A model generated the notes under the pieces. That model saw only the letters and a program-made list of their open reading frames with translations. It was not told the DNA's origin and made no database searches. A stretch of 64,000 bases of DNA. Source: Corynespora cassiicola. Lineage: Eukaryota > Ascomycota > Dothideomycetes > Pleosporales > Corynesporascaceae. Numbering within the stretch: the first letter of the stretch is position 1; each line of letters starts with the position of its first letter. The position numbers and the translations under genes are program-made. The DNA lies in assembly GCA_022059125.1 (NCBI GenBank), contig JAEUWY010000005.1, positions 4,092,001 through 4,156,000 of the forward strand. Reading direction: 5' to 3'. Shown piece after piece: positions 12,769-23,125 of the stretch.

Positions 12769-13579
12769 GATGAAAGCGGCCTGCCAGCTGGGTTTCGTGG
12801 TGGATGGATGGCGGGTGGCCGGAAACGCGTCGTGGCATGGAAGAGGTCTAGCGCCATGTGTTTCATCGCTTATTAATAGCCGTCACGAGGAAAGCGTCAC
12901 CCGGAATCCCAAGATTCCTTGATGTCCTGAATCATTGCTAACCTCCGGAATGCTCAGCGTTGAGGTCTGAACCAACCACATATCGAGGAGACAGCTGCTC
13001 GAGAGAGATCGACTTGTGGGGTCGCAGCAATCAAGCTGCAACACCATGAGCCTCGGCCTTGAATCGGGCCGAAGCCTTTTGAGCAGTTCGCGGCAGTTTA
13101 TTTCAATATCCTTCAAAGCTTGCCTTTCATCCAATGTTGAAATTATATGCAACATGCAGCTCTGGACCTAGAGATATGGACGCGATAGATGTAATCTATT
13201 TGCATACACCCACGGTCCCGAAAGCCAGGATGGAGCGTCTGCTAAGCTTTGGAAAAACCGGGTGTAAGATCGGCAGAGCTTCTGCCGCTGGCTTCGACGG
13301 TCAATCTCACCGCTTCAAGCTTCTCACAATTACTGGTCCCCCATGGGGGATCTGGGCGGGGCAGGGCGAGTGGGGCCGGCAAAATATCCTGTGGGGCCAG
13401 GCCTTTTGGTTAACTAACAATCACCACGCCTCAGGGTCTTACAAGGCTTCCAGCTCTTCGATCCCATTTGTAAAATTTTGTTCATCCACTACAGGTGCTC
13501 TTTGTACGCGTTGGCTTTCTACCTCAGCGCTCGGCTGCTCGCCAAGAGTCTGGATCACTATTCGGAGCGCGCAATCACA
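12769..13579. promoter_or_regulatory. Divergent upstream region of HAD hydrolase and sugar transporter
   Basis: No gene seen. The part nearest the transporter is G-rich and contains three CreA-like hexamers, listed separately. Confidence 0.5.
13356..13396 (+). promoter_or_regulatory. Cluster of three CreA/Cre1-type sites (SYGGRG)
   Basis: GCGGGG (13356-13361), GTGGGG (13370-13375) and GTGGGG (13391-13396) match the fungal carbon-catabolite repressor consensus SYGGRG. They lie 184-224 bp before the transporter start codon. Closely spaced pairs are the functional form in known promoters; binding here is inferred. Confidence 0.45.
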
Positions 13580-15468
13580 ATGGCGGGTTCGGCTACCATC
13601 ACAGAGACGTCTCTATGGGCGAATCGCAAGTGTCTTCTCATTTGCTGCATCGTCTCTATGGCGAACATGCAATACGGTTTTGACAGCGCGGCCGTTGGTG
13701 CATTGCAGGCAATGCCTGGTTAGTCTGTGTGAAACAGCTCCTCGGCAAGCTAATTCGTGGTAGGATTTTTGAAGGTTTTTGGCTATGAGGATCCGAGCAG
13801 TCCATTGGGCTTTGGGATCGATGTGAGTTGATCTATACCAGCGTGAGTAGAAGCTCACGATCACAAGAGTACAGTGCAGCAACTCATCACCTCGCTTCTT
13901 ACCCTCGGCAGCTTCGTTTCGTCCCTTGTCGCAGGTTTGTTTGCTGCCTATCTCGGTCGTCGTGAAGGCCTATGGGCAGCATGTATTCTAAATGCAATCG
14001 CGTGCGGAATCCAGATTGGAACAGATTCAGCTGGCGTTCTGTATCTTGGGCGACTGCTACTTGGCTTCGCCAACGGCTTCCTCGTCACATTCTCCAACGT
14101 TTACACATCTGAAGCGTCCCCTGCGCATTTGCGCGGTGTCATGGTCGCTCTCTTTGCGTACTGGGTAAACATTGGCTCCATAATCGGTGCTATAGTTGTC
14201 AATTATACAAAGGATCGAATGGACAAACTCAGTACGTATATCTTGATCATTGGCGGGGTCTTAATTGATACATCAATAGGCTATAGGATTCCGCTCGCTT
14301 GTCTTTACATCGTACCCACCTTATTGGCCACTGGGCTTTTCTTTGTTCCAGAAAGTCCCCGATGGCTTCTCCACAAGGGGAGGGAGCAACAAGCCCGGTT
14401 TTCCCTGGAACGCCTGCGCCATGGGGCAGTCACAAGCGAAGATCTGGAGCTAGAATGGACCGAAATGATAAGGGGTGTGGAAGAAGAGAAGAGGATCGCG
14501 AAGACAACCCCATTCATGGACATGTTTAGAGGTGTGTTCACAAGCCTTCCGGGTGTCTGTGCTAACACAAAACAGGCCATGACCTCAGGCGCACGCTCCT
14601 GTGCTATGGGATGATAGCTTGCCAAACTGCATCGGGAGTTTGGTTCCTGATCGCGTATGCGACTTACTTCTTTAGCGTTGCAGGCATCACCAAAGCATTC
14701 GAATTTTCCATCATGCAAACATGTATTGGATTTATAGGAGTCAATGTTGGCATGTATGCGATGCGCAACTGGGTTGGGCGCCGGGCCATCTTGATGTTTG
14801 GGGCAATGGTAAGGCCGATTACAAGGCAAAATTGCCAGTCCGCTAATATCGGTAGGCCTGTGGACTATGTGAGCTGGCTACCGCCATCGCTGCAAGCATA
14901 GATCAAGCCTCAGAGTCAACTGGAAAGGTCCTAGTTGGCTTCACTGCTCTTTTTATGTTCTTTTACAATGGATGCGTAGGTGCAGCAAGGTGTGTGAATG
15001 CCGAAGCCCCCTTTGTTCCGAAGCCTAATATTATTGTGCAGTTATCCTGTCGCCACCGAAGTTGTCAGTTCAAGATTACGAGCATGGACAGTGGGAACGG
15101 CAACATCTTTGGGGTACGTGCTTGCCTGGCTCACAGGATTTTGCACCCCATACTTTATCAATCCTCAAGATCTTAATTGGGTGAGACCTGTCACGAGATT
15201 TTCTTATAACTACTAGTAGCTAAAAGTACACCAGGGCGCCAAATATGGTTATATATGGGCCGGATCTAATTTCCTTTGCGTCGTTTTCTTCTATATATTC
15301 ATGCCAGAAATGAAGGGCAGATCACTTGAGGAACTTGATGAGATATTTGAGGCCGGCGTTTCAGCTCGCGAATTCCCACGATACAGATGTAAGATTGTGG
15401 AGGACGTAATCCATGACATTGATGAGCAGCATACGGCAATTATCCAGGGCTCAGAGAAAAGCGCATAG
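13580..15468 (+). CDS. MFS sugar transporter (sugar porter family, possibly alpha-glucoside/maltose permease-like)
   Basis: Eight exons: 13580-13718, 13764-13822, 13880-14231, 14280-14531, 14576-14808, 14856-14989, 15042-15180, 15235-15468; 513 aa with every phase consistent. Sugar-porter signatures seen are LGRRE after helix 2, PESPRWLL at the start of the central loop, NWVGRR after helix 8, the PVATEVVSSRLRAW segment, and a C-terminal PEMKGRSLEELDEIFE. About twelve hydrophobic helices are spread across the exons. It should import a hexose or an oligosaccharide by proton symport at the plasma membrane. Helix-2 context (QLITSLLTLGSF) is like fungal maltose/alpha-glucoside permeases, but substrate is inference. 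Intron 13823-13879 is placed at GTGCAG because that keeps the frame. The CreA-like sites upstream fit glucose repression. Confidence 0.87.
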
Positions 15469-15857
15469 ATTTATTATGGCGTACCAGAAGGCTAATGAAT
15501 ATATGAACGCGCAATGTAATTGTTATAGTACAGATTGCGGTATCGATGTGTATTTCACCGTCTTGTCGAGTTGCATATGCTGTATAATAAATTCAATTTA
15601 TTTCTCATTAGGCTAATTGTTCTCTGTACACCACGAAAAACCCAGTCTTTAAAGTATCCTATGTTCCAAGATAAAGTGCCTTTTATCTTCATACTGAGCT
15701 CTATAGAGCTCTATCAACGTGCTTTAGTCCATAGATAGCGGCCAACCTTGAGACTTACTGATTTTAGGAAGCAACACCAAGCAGGGGGTGGGATCACTCA
15801 AGCTAGAGGTGAGCTTACCCGATAAACCGTAGTCGGATACATAAGTGATTGAATTCG
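15469..15857. other. AT-rich 3' flank, no gene seen
   Basis: AT-rich sequence between the transporter stop codon and the end of the F-box relic on the other strand. No feature is recognised. Confidence 0.6.
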
Positions 15858-17081
15858 CTAGATACCCCAGAGAATTTGAAAGGCCATCATCACTGTCTTT
15901 GTCTCGGCATTGGTAGATTTAGGCAGTGAAGTCATCAGTCCAACCATCATCCCGAACCCCCCCCCCCCCCGATAGGCCGCATCCGATCTATGTAAATAAG
16001 AGAAGCAGACTTTAATTGCAGGCAATATGGCATCCCATCCTAAAACCCCTTCCGCCTCGGTCATCATAATTTGTATTCCCCTCAGATTCTGGCACTTACG
16101 AGTTAGGAAGTTCTCGAAATCAGATGCCTGAATGGTAGTTCTATGGAGTACCATAGTAGCTAGATTCTGGGGATGGAAATCCGTAGTAGATTAGAAGAAC
16201 AGGTCGTGACCGTGACTGCACTCGAGAGTGAGTTGTTGCAAGCTACCAAGGCTTTCTAGAATTTTTTTGAGCTCACTTGAATACGACTCCTGATTCATTT
16301 TAATTTCCTTCATATCTATGAAGATGTTTTGTATCAAACATCCAATCAGATCAGGTGACATATTTTTCCAACAGAGGGTCTTATCCATACCAGATTTTTG
16401 TATAGAGAGAGAACTCCCCGACAGTCCTAGCCGTACGATGCAACGAGAGAAGCCACTTGATCTGAGTGCGCAGATCTCGAAGTAGCATCTCCAGAACATC
16501 TCGTCACTCTTGCCGTCAAAATTTCTCCCAAAATTGGCTCTCGAGGGTATTAGTGTTTCTAAGACATCCTGGTCCAAGTCCTGGTCTTTATGGCCAATTT
16601 TATGCCCATTAGAATTAATATATCGGCCTTGTTCAAGCCAATCTTGCCCAATGGTAATGGAAATAAGATGGGGAGCATTATCCAGCTCCTCAAATATCAG
16701 TTTAAAGATATCGAATGCGGCTTCAGATCTCTCAAAGGCGTGTTGTTTGTTTCCGTAATCTTTGAGCCAAGGACACATGAAATTCTTATTAGTCAGAGCA
16801 AAGAATCTCGGTGTGAGAATTTGATTGCGGAAATCGGGAATTTTCAGAATTCCGTAAAAGGTTTGAAGACCGTTTTAAATTGTCAAAACACAGAGATCTT
16901 CCAGACCATCCTTCTCTTTCAGATAACGTGATAGCGTCAGAATCGCCACGCTATTAAGATGATGGGACGTGAGACGAAATCTGAGGAGATCGCTTAGGCA
17001 AAGATGGTCGCATATTATGCCAGCTATCTCAACCGGAAGGCCCGCTAGAGTGGACTGATTTGATCGAGCTGGTGGTTTCAT
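15858..17081 (-). pseudogene. F-box protein gene with an in-frame stop (probable pseudogene)
   Basis: The N-terminus (from ATG 17081) has an F-box: LAGLPVEIAGIICDHLCLSD then LLRFRLTSHHLNSVA. The frame meets TAA at 16877-16875 and then continues in the same frame for another ~230 codons (LQTFYGILKIPDF..., LRSSGFSRCIVRLGLSG...) to 16191. That post-F-box layout, with a short helix and a 'P-x-F' strand, is what this fungal F-box family normally has. So the stop most likely replaced a Gln or Lys codon (CAA to TAA would be a RIP-type change). A further segment (15858-16164) in another frame continues the family with FENFLTRKCQNLRGIQI. It could be joined by a weak intron or be a frameshift. A G14 run (C on + strand, 15957-15970) lies inside this last part. 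A sequencing error at the stop is the alternative. Confidence 0.55.
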
Positions 17082-17756
17082 GATGGGAATACAATGATGT
17101 GGCTGTAAAATGGATAAAGAAACGAGTATAGCCACGAGGATATCTGGGGGTTTTTTGGGTTACACAAATTGATGAATGTATAACCTACAAATCGAGGGTA
17201 TTGATTCGGACTAGCTCTCCTGAAGTAGAAGTCGTGGGTTCGGCGCAGAATATGAAAGCATAGTTAGAGTGAAGTATTCCCTGCAAGACATATACACAAG
17301 AGAGAGCTAAGCAGTCATTTATTGGTCGAGACGCGGGCACTTTAAAAGTATGATAAACCCGAGTAGAACATTTCGTCTTCTACAATATAAGTGATAAGAC
17401 GCTGTATTGGATTTTAGACAAGAAGGGGCTCATTTGTAAGTTTGTCAAACACAGAATCCCACTGTTATGAGAAGCTGTTTCCAATAAAATTCATGCTTAA
17501 TCAAATGCTCGTCCTCTATTTCATGGGAAACCCCTATATTGGTCATGAATTGCATCTAATCGTCGCCACAAGCAAACACAGATGCTAACTTATGCCCATG
17601 TCTAGAAGCGTGAGGTCTAACACAGACCTGCAATCCTACACAGAAGGCAGAGTCGAGCTCCATAGAGCTACGACCAACCACCCGGGCAAAAAGGCATCAC
17701 CTAGAAGAATTCAGCACCCCTCTTTCTCAGCAGGGCCCACACTACCCCTTACCTCG
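17082..17756. other. Intergenic, AT-rich, no gene seen
   Basis: Upstream of the F-box relic and beyond the stop codon of the small secreted protein gene. Short frames here show no domain or signal peptide. Confidence 0.55.
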
Positions 17757-18131
17757 TCAAGGAAACGCCGGATTCTGGTCATTAACCGGCTTTTCTTTGC
17801 CATAGTGACAGATTTGATACTCCTGACACGACGTGATTCCGCACATTCTAGACAAACACCTGTTCCTCCAAGCGCGCTTCGGCGCAAAGGCGTCCTGTCG
17901 TGTCTCTGATCAGCATATTTCAGGCGCAACGGAACGGCCGCCAGCTTTTCTTTTCCTTTTTGAACATACCAGAACACAGCCCGTATAGATGGCTAGACAA
18001 TCATCTGCACTGTGGTGGTTATCATCGAGGGCACGTGGAGTAAGCCTCGCATTGGAGTAGGCATCTGCCGGGCTGGCGAGAGCGACCTGGATCCCCAGGA
18101 CAAGGGCGAACAGGAAGGTGATGGAGTTCAT
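17757..18131 (-). CDS. Small secreted cysteine-rich protein (99 aa)
   Basis: Exon 18131-17970 encodes a clear signal peptide (MNSITFLFALVLGIQVALA) and DDCLAIYTGCVL. A consensus GTATGT donor sits at 17969 and an ACAG acceptor at 17895. Exon 17894-17757 then adds NRCLSRMCGITSCQEYQIC and a short charged tail. The mature chain has six cysteines with spacing C-x6-C...C-x3-C-x4-C-x5-C, an even number suited to three disulfides. Without splicing the frame gives a different, Lys-rich tail with fewer cysteines, so the spliced form is preferred. Size, secretion signal and cysteines are effector- or antimicrobial-like, but the function is unknown and I recognise no family. Confidence 0.6.
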
Positions 18132-18537
18132 GGTTGGAGCTTTTGTCTGATGCCTTGGCTTGCGGGTACTGAGTTGTAGCGCTGGACGGGAGATGAAAGG
18201 GCGAAGGTGGATGGATTGTGAACTATACATGGCTGCAGGCATGGAGGGAAAGAAATCAAGGCGGGAAAGGGCGTGTGCTACGTTTCCAACGAACGGCAGG
18301 CGCACTTTACATCACCGTGTGACTCTTTGGTGCCACCCGTGGGCACAAACAAAGGTATGCGATAAAGTGAGATTGATATAAAAAAAATGGATCGAGGGTT
18401 GAGCCTTCCGCCTCCAATGCAACAATGAGGCATGCAAGTCATCGCTAATCGTCATCAAACACCCACCGAACCTATCTACAATGCAAATCATCTACAACTC
18501 CTCAACACCTCCAGCACAGGCACTTTTAAGTTTTAAT
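18132..18537. other. Intergenic, no gene seen
   Basis: Upstream region of the small cysteine-rich protein gene; it also follows the stop codon of the MetE-like gene. Nothing recognised beyond an A-run near 18381. Confidence 0.55.
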
Positions 18538-19668
18538 CTATTTGCTCAAATCGTCGCCCCAGACCTCCTTGGCAATCTCCACATTCAGCCTGACCTTGGC
18601 CCACTGCTCTTCCTCAGTCAGCTCGTTGCCCTCCACCGTAGAGCTGAAACCACACTGGTGGCTCAGAGCCAGCTGCTCGAGACCCCTGGGCGCAACCTCG
18701 GCCGCCTGCTTCAGCCTCTCCACAATCTCCGCCTTGTCATCGAGCGTGTTCTTCTTGGAAGACATGAGTCCGAGCACGACGACCTTGTGGTCGGGGAGGT
18801 GGCGCAGGGGCTTGAAGTCGCCGGACCGCGCATCGTCGTACTCGAGGAAGTAGGCATCGACGTTGAGCTCCTTGAAAAGGACCTCAGCGACGGGCTCGTA
18901 GCCGCCCGACGCGAACCACTTGGAGCGGTAGTTGCCTCTGCAGAGGTGGATTCCGATCTTCATGTCGGCCGGGCGCTTCGAGATGGCCGCGTTGATGAGC
19001 TCGGCGTACTTGCGCGGCAGGGTGGAGAGGTCCTCGTTGCGCTCCTCGGCCGCCTTGCGCATATCCGGGTCGCACAGGTATGCCAGGTTGGTGTCGTCAA
19101 GCTGGACGAAGCGGCAGCCCGCCTGGTACAGCGAGTCGAGCTCCTCCTGGTATACTCGCGCTAGATCCTCGAAGAAGGGGTCGAGGTCGGGGTAGGCCGA
19201 GATGTCGATGCTCGCACGGCCTCCGCGGAAGTGCACCATGGTCGGGCTGGGGATGCACACCTTGGTCGTCGCAGCGCCGCCATTGTCCTTGATTACCTGC
19301 TCGAGGAACTTGAAGTCGTCGACCTGAATGGGCTTGGGATGGCCCAGCTTGCCGGCGACTGCCAACACGGGTGGAGAAAAACCGTGGGGTCGGATCAAGC
19401 CCGTCTGCCCCTTGATCTCGATGCCGGACAGGTGTTGCAAAAAGTCGAGGTGGAAGTAGGCGCGACGGAACTCGCCGTCGGTTATGGACTGGATGCCATT
19501 GGCGATCTGCTTCTTCGCTACGTCGGCAACGGCCGCGTCCTCGATCTTGCGCAGCTCTTCGTGGGAGGATTGGTTGTTTGCGACGGCCTCACGCGCGTCG
19601 AGGACGGCCTTGGGTCGCAGGAACGAACCCACGTGGTCGGCTCTGTAGACACCGTACGGGAGAGGCAT
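18538..19668 (-). CDS. MetE C-terminal-domain-like protein (cobalamin-independent methionine synthase family, YxjG-type)
   Basis: Intronless, 376 aa. The UROD/MetE TIM-barrel starts with RADHVGSFLRPKAVLDARE and continues with ITDGEFRR, VQLDDTNLAYL, GIHLCRGN and SHQCGFSS. The His-x-Cys in HLCRGN and the Cys in HQCGF correspond to zinc-ligand positions of MetE. Length equals the stand-alone C-terminal domain, so the N-terminal folate-binding half of full MetE is absent. The family transfers methyl groups to thiols such as homocysteine or related acceptors. The exact substrate is unknown, and it should not be called methionine synthase without test. Confidence 0.88.
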   Translation of the reverse strand: MPLPYGVYRADHVGSFLRPKAVLDAREAVANNQSSHEELRKIEDAAVADVAKKQIANGIQSITDGEFRRAYFHLDFLQHLSGIEIKGQTGLIRPHGFSPPVLAVAGKLGHPKPIQVDDFKFLEQVIKDNGGAATTKVCIPSPTMVHFRGGRASIDISAYPDLDPFFEDLARVYQEELDSLYQAGCRFVQLDDTNLAYLCDPDMRKAAEERNEDLSTLPRKYAELINAAISKRPADMKIGIHLCRGNYRSKWFASGGYEPVAEVLFKELNVDAYFLEYDDARSGDFKPLRHLPDHKVVVLGLMSSKKNTLDDKAEIVERLKQAAEVAPRGLEQLALSHQCGFSSTVEGNELTEEEQWAKVRLNVEIAKEVWGDDLSK

Positions 19669-20510
19669 CTTGGGCTTGTTTCTTTTCCATTTGTCAGCTG
19701 CTACATCCCAATCGATTGGAGAGTCTTCGGGTTTTGTTTACCTGGTTGCACGCGGAGCAGCGCTTCTATGCGGATTTGCCGGTTGGGATGTCTGAACGTG
19801 TGTGTCTAAAATATCACAGCTGGGGAAAGATAAGAGGGGAAATGAAGGGAAAAAAGGAATAAAAAGGGAACCAGTCCCCCTCCTTAAAAGAAGGATCTCA
19901 GATCAAGTTGCAAGTCAAAAATTTCGCTTGGCCCAAAACATCACCATGGCATACCCCACCACGGCAGTTGTTAGGTAGGGTCTTTTGACCAGGATGAGCG
20001 AGTGGCGCGTGAGGCGATCTACCCGGTAGTCGGAGCGCGCACGAGACACGACCGCACAATGCGCGCCGCAGACTGGCAGTTGACAGCCCTTGACAGCTGC
20101 AGGGCCTCTTCCGGAAATATGTCTTGCATGCATACTGATGAAGCCGACGTGCCAGAGCTGAGGTCTCGAAGCTCGAGATGCGCGCCAGGGCGGGCGCGGG
20201 GTACTGCGCCTTGGTTGGCAGACCATCATCCGCCACCCCTGCCGAGGTACCACTCATTTTTTTTGGGGCCTGCCAACCATCACCACCACCACCACCACCA
20301 TCACATCAGAAGCACATTGGGCGCCACGCATCGGACAAGCCTTCTGTTCGAGAGCATTCCTGCCGCAGCCTAGGTCACCGGGCCACCGGCAGTGGGAAAG
20401 AATTGATTGGAATGTGCACAGTGGGTATCTCCTAGTTTTGATTGCGCCATCGGGCATGGGAAACCCTAATCATCACTCCCGAAGAGCCAGGGATGTACCG
20501 AGCGCCGCCG
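19669..20510. other. Intergenic, no gene seen
   Basis: Between the start of the MetE-like gene and the stop of the coilin-like gene. It contains a (CAC)n trinucleotide run at 20278-20303. No supported coding region. Confidence 0.55.
20278..20303. repeat. (CAC)n microsatellite
   Basis: About eight consecutive CAC/CAT triplets in noncoding DNA. Confidence 0.85.
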
Positions 20511-22784
20511 TCACGGTCCACCTTCCGTCTTCCCATCGTCTGCCCCAGCAGCTTGCAAGAGCTTGGGCTCGATGAGTTCGCTGAATGAGCATTCCCAATT
20601 GCCATCCTCATCGTCCTGCATCATGTCGTCCATGGTGAAAATCTCGTTGCCCTTCTTATCGAACTTTTTGACTTTGATGCGGACATCACGCTCAGCCAGT
20701 CGTAGCTTGATGGATCCCGCCCCATTTCCCGAGTCGCCTTCCTGCTCTACCTTGGCCGTCTTGAAGTCGCTAATCATTGGGCTGACGGTCTTTGGATCAA
20801 TGTCCCATCTCTTGAAAATAACAATCGCACCTACCTTGATGTCTTCTGGCGTCAGATCCGGCAGCGAGCCTATATCCTGTGGAAGGGGCGGAAGATCAGC
20901 CTTGGCCGCAGTCTCGACGTCCTGAAGGATCTGATTCTCAATGGCTGCAGATGTGTCCGACGCTGGCTTCTCCTGCTCGGGCCCATCGCCGTAATCCAGC
21001 ACAATGGCCTCTTCTTCGTCCTCGACTGCTGTTTCTTCGGACTGACTTTGTCTCGCATTCGTCTTCTTCTTCTTGTTCTTCCTCTTGTTGTGCTTCTCAC
21101 GCATCATTTTGCTAGCCGGGTCCCAGTGCTGCTGAAACGGAAACGGTGGGGCGCTGAGCTCGAAGTCCTCATCCCAGCACTCGAATGCCGACAGGTTGAT
21201 CTTGGATTTCCAGAAGTCGGGATCTGATGCACCCTCGGGCTCTGGGGGCTGCTCCGAAGCAGGCGTCTGCTTTGGCTTGGGCGCCTTCTTGGAGAATGGC
21301 TGGGGACAAGTTAGTCTCGGTAATGGATCGCATAGGCTACTACATACAGTGGTTTGATGAGCCAATATGCGCTGAAACGCTGAAACGTTTGGTCGAAGGC
21401 GCTTGGCAGAAGGCTCTGCAGTAGGCTCATTTTGGCCCTTCGGCGTCGACTCGGCCTTACGTTTCTCGGGTGTAGACTCTGGTTCTTGCTGGATGGTCGG
21501 TTGCGGCGAGGTGCCCTGCTTCGATGGCGATGCACTAGGCTCAGCGCCAGCGTATTTTGCCATGAGCTGTTGTTTGCGTCGCTCGAGCTCCTCGCCATTC
21601 TCGACAGTCGATTCATCCCATTCCTTTTCCGTGCGCTTCCTCTTTCCGGTCGTGCTCGTTGTGGAAGGACCGCCAGATGGAGCAGCAGTTTGTCTTTGCT
21701 GGTAATTCCTCAGATCATTGAGACTGGCGTTCTGAGGAAGAACACCCGATTCCTTTAGTTTCTTGAGATCTCTTGACTCTCTGCGTCTGACATTACGTGC
21801 TTGGGTTTCTTTGAGGCCAGATCCTGGTGGATTCGCGTGCTTCTTGGGCGCGGGCAGTCTTTCGCCGTTGGATTTGTAGACGCTCGGGGCATCCGAGCCA
21901 TCTGATGACGAAGAATCTGAATCCGAATCTGAAGAATCCGAGTCCGAGTCCGAGTCCGAACCAGAGTCGCTGGTATCGTCCGAGTTGGCAGAGTTCGAGT
22001 CCGAGTCAGAATCGGAATCGGAATCAGAATCAGAATCGGAACTAGAGTCGGATGAGCCGTTGGATGAGTCGTCCGAAGAGTCCCGGCTGTCTTCCGTTGA
22101 AGTGTCCGAGTCGACGCCAAAGCCAGGCTGAAAGTCCTCGTCGTCCTCTTCACTGTCGTCGAGCTGTTGTGGGTATTCAAAGTGTACGCGAGCCTCCTTG
22201 TTCGATTTCGACGGTCGCGTTGGAACTAGACTGCTCGTGTCTTGATGCCCTGCACTAGACTCACCATTGAAGGTGATGAGGCCTGCAATTTCGGTTTCGT
22301 CGTTGTCGGCGGGGTCGTTGAGACGACGTCGCTTCGGCGGGGGGATGGAGATGGACGGGCGGTTTGGCTGTCGAAGATACGGGCGACCGAACGGGATGCC
22401 GTCGACAAGGTGTTGGCCTCCGTCGGAGATCTGGTAGCGACCTTGAAGTGTGCGAGAGCGAACTTCGGCGGTGAGGAGGGGCCGGATACTGTTGCTGTAA
22501 GCATGTGCTTCAGAGGACGCGGGAGCAAGGGCGAGTACTAACGCTACATGATCGTCCTCCTTGAGGGCTTGGGAGACTGGTGAGAAATGGAGACACTCGA
22601 AGCCGCCGACTTCAACGACGTAGTCCTCCAGGCCCCACTGCTCTGCCTCGAGCGGAAGCACTTGGTTGACGTCCTCGAGCAGTCGCGCGATTGTATAAGC
22701 CTGGGGGCTGACGGTGGCCGGGACGCTCCAAACAACATGGGCTGTCGGCAGGCCATTGCGCTGGACGGTCAAACGCAGGCGCAT
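20511..22784 (-). CDS. Coilin-like / DUF7357-type nuclear protein with Ser-Asp-rich linker
   Basis: Exons 22784-22543, 22488-21348, 21299-20511; 723 aa. Both introns (54 and 48 bp) are multiples of three and lack stops, so an unspliced frame is also open. I remove them because donors (GTTAGT, GTATGT), a CTAAC branch site and CAG acceptors are present, and because splicing gives the family-typical DDHVAIRPLLTAE junction. The N-terminal ~95 residues (MRLRLTVQRNGLP..., ubiquitin-like fold expected) resemble the coilin N-terminus/DUF7357. A long Ser-Asp alternation (residues ~200-290) follows, then basic stretches (KRKRTEKEW, NKRKNKKKKTN). The C-terminus has a Tudor-like segment (IKVGAIVIFKRWDIDPKTVS). 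Coilin scaffolds Cajal bodies and snRNP assembly. Equivalence is inferred from architecture only. Confidence 0.7.
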   Translation of the reverse strand: MRLRLTVQRNGLPTAHVVWSVPATVSPQAYTIARLLEDVNQVLPLEAEQWGLEDYVVEVGGFECLHFSPVSQALKEDDHVALVLALAPASSEAHAYSNSIRPLLTAEVRSRTLQGRYQISDGGQHLVDGIPFGRPYLRQPNRPSISIPPPKRRRLNDPADNDETEIAGLITFNGESSAGHQDTSSLVPTRPSKSNKEARVHFEYPQQLDDSEEDDEDFQPGFGVDSDTSTEDSRDSSDDSSNGSSDSSSDSDSDSDSDSDSDSNSANSDDTSDSGSDSDSDSDSSDSDSDSSSSDGSDAPSVYKSNGERLPAPKKHANPPGSGLKETQARNVRRRESRDLKKLKESGVLPQNASLNDLRNYQQRQTAAPSGGPSTTSTTGKRKRTEKEWDESTVENGEELERRKQQLMAKYAGAEPSASPSKQGTSPQPTIQQEPESTPEKRKAESTPKGQNEPTAEPSAKRLRPNVSAFQRILAHQTTVCSSLCDPLPRLTCPQPFSKKAPKPKQTPASEQPPEPEGASDPDFWKSKINLSAFECWDEDFELSAPPFPFQQHWDPASKMMREKHNKRKNKKKKTNARQSQSEETAVEDEEEAIVLDYGDGPEQEKPASDTSAAIENQILQDVETAAKADLPPLPQDIGSLPDLTPEDIKVGAIVIFKRWDIDPKTVSPMISDFKTAKVEQEGDSGNGAGSIKLRLAERDVRIKVKKFDKKGNEIFTMDDMMQDDEDGNWECSFSELIEPKLLQAAGADDGKTEGGP

Positions 22785-23125
22785 GTTGAAAGTGGCGGGT
22801 CGGGTTGGGTGGGTGGTGGATTGGACGCGTCCAAGGCTGCGGGAACTTTTTTGGTGGATACGATGCAGGCAGGCTCGACGGGGCTGGCACGGGCTATGGG
22901 GTCATGTGACCAGGCGTTGGGCCCACCTGGGCCACGCGGCTAAACCTACCCCGCCGATCATCGGGGGCGCCGCTCGATGCAGTGGGCAGCGTTCGGCACC
23001 CCTCCATGACGGGGCAGGGCGGGCCAGGTCCGCTCAATGCGCTCAATGACGACTTAAATAACGCGACTGCGCCTGCGAACTGGTCTTCTCTGCCAGCGCG
23101 TATCCCGTCTTCACCTGCTGCCATC
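22785..23125. promoter_or_regulatory. Divergent promoter region of the coilin-like and Kelch genes
   Basis: A 341-bp head-to-head intergenic space, GC-rich, without open coding sequence. No TATA-like motif is obvious. Both genes could share regulatory sites. Confidence 0.5.

Noticed and set aside
18481..19164. Plus-strand 227-codon open frame
   Set aside because: Antisense of the MetE-like gene; no recognisable protein features.
22982..23125. N-terminal extension of the Kelch protein by 48 codons
   Set aside because: It would run through the divergent promoter; the sequence has no domain, and the propeller starts at the ATG at 23126.
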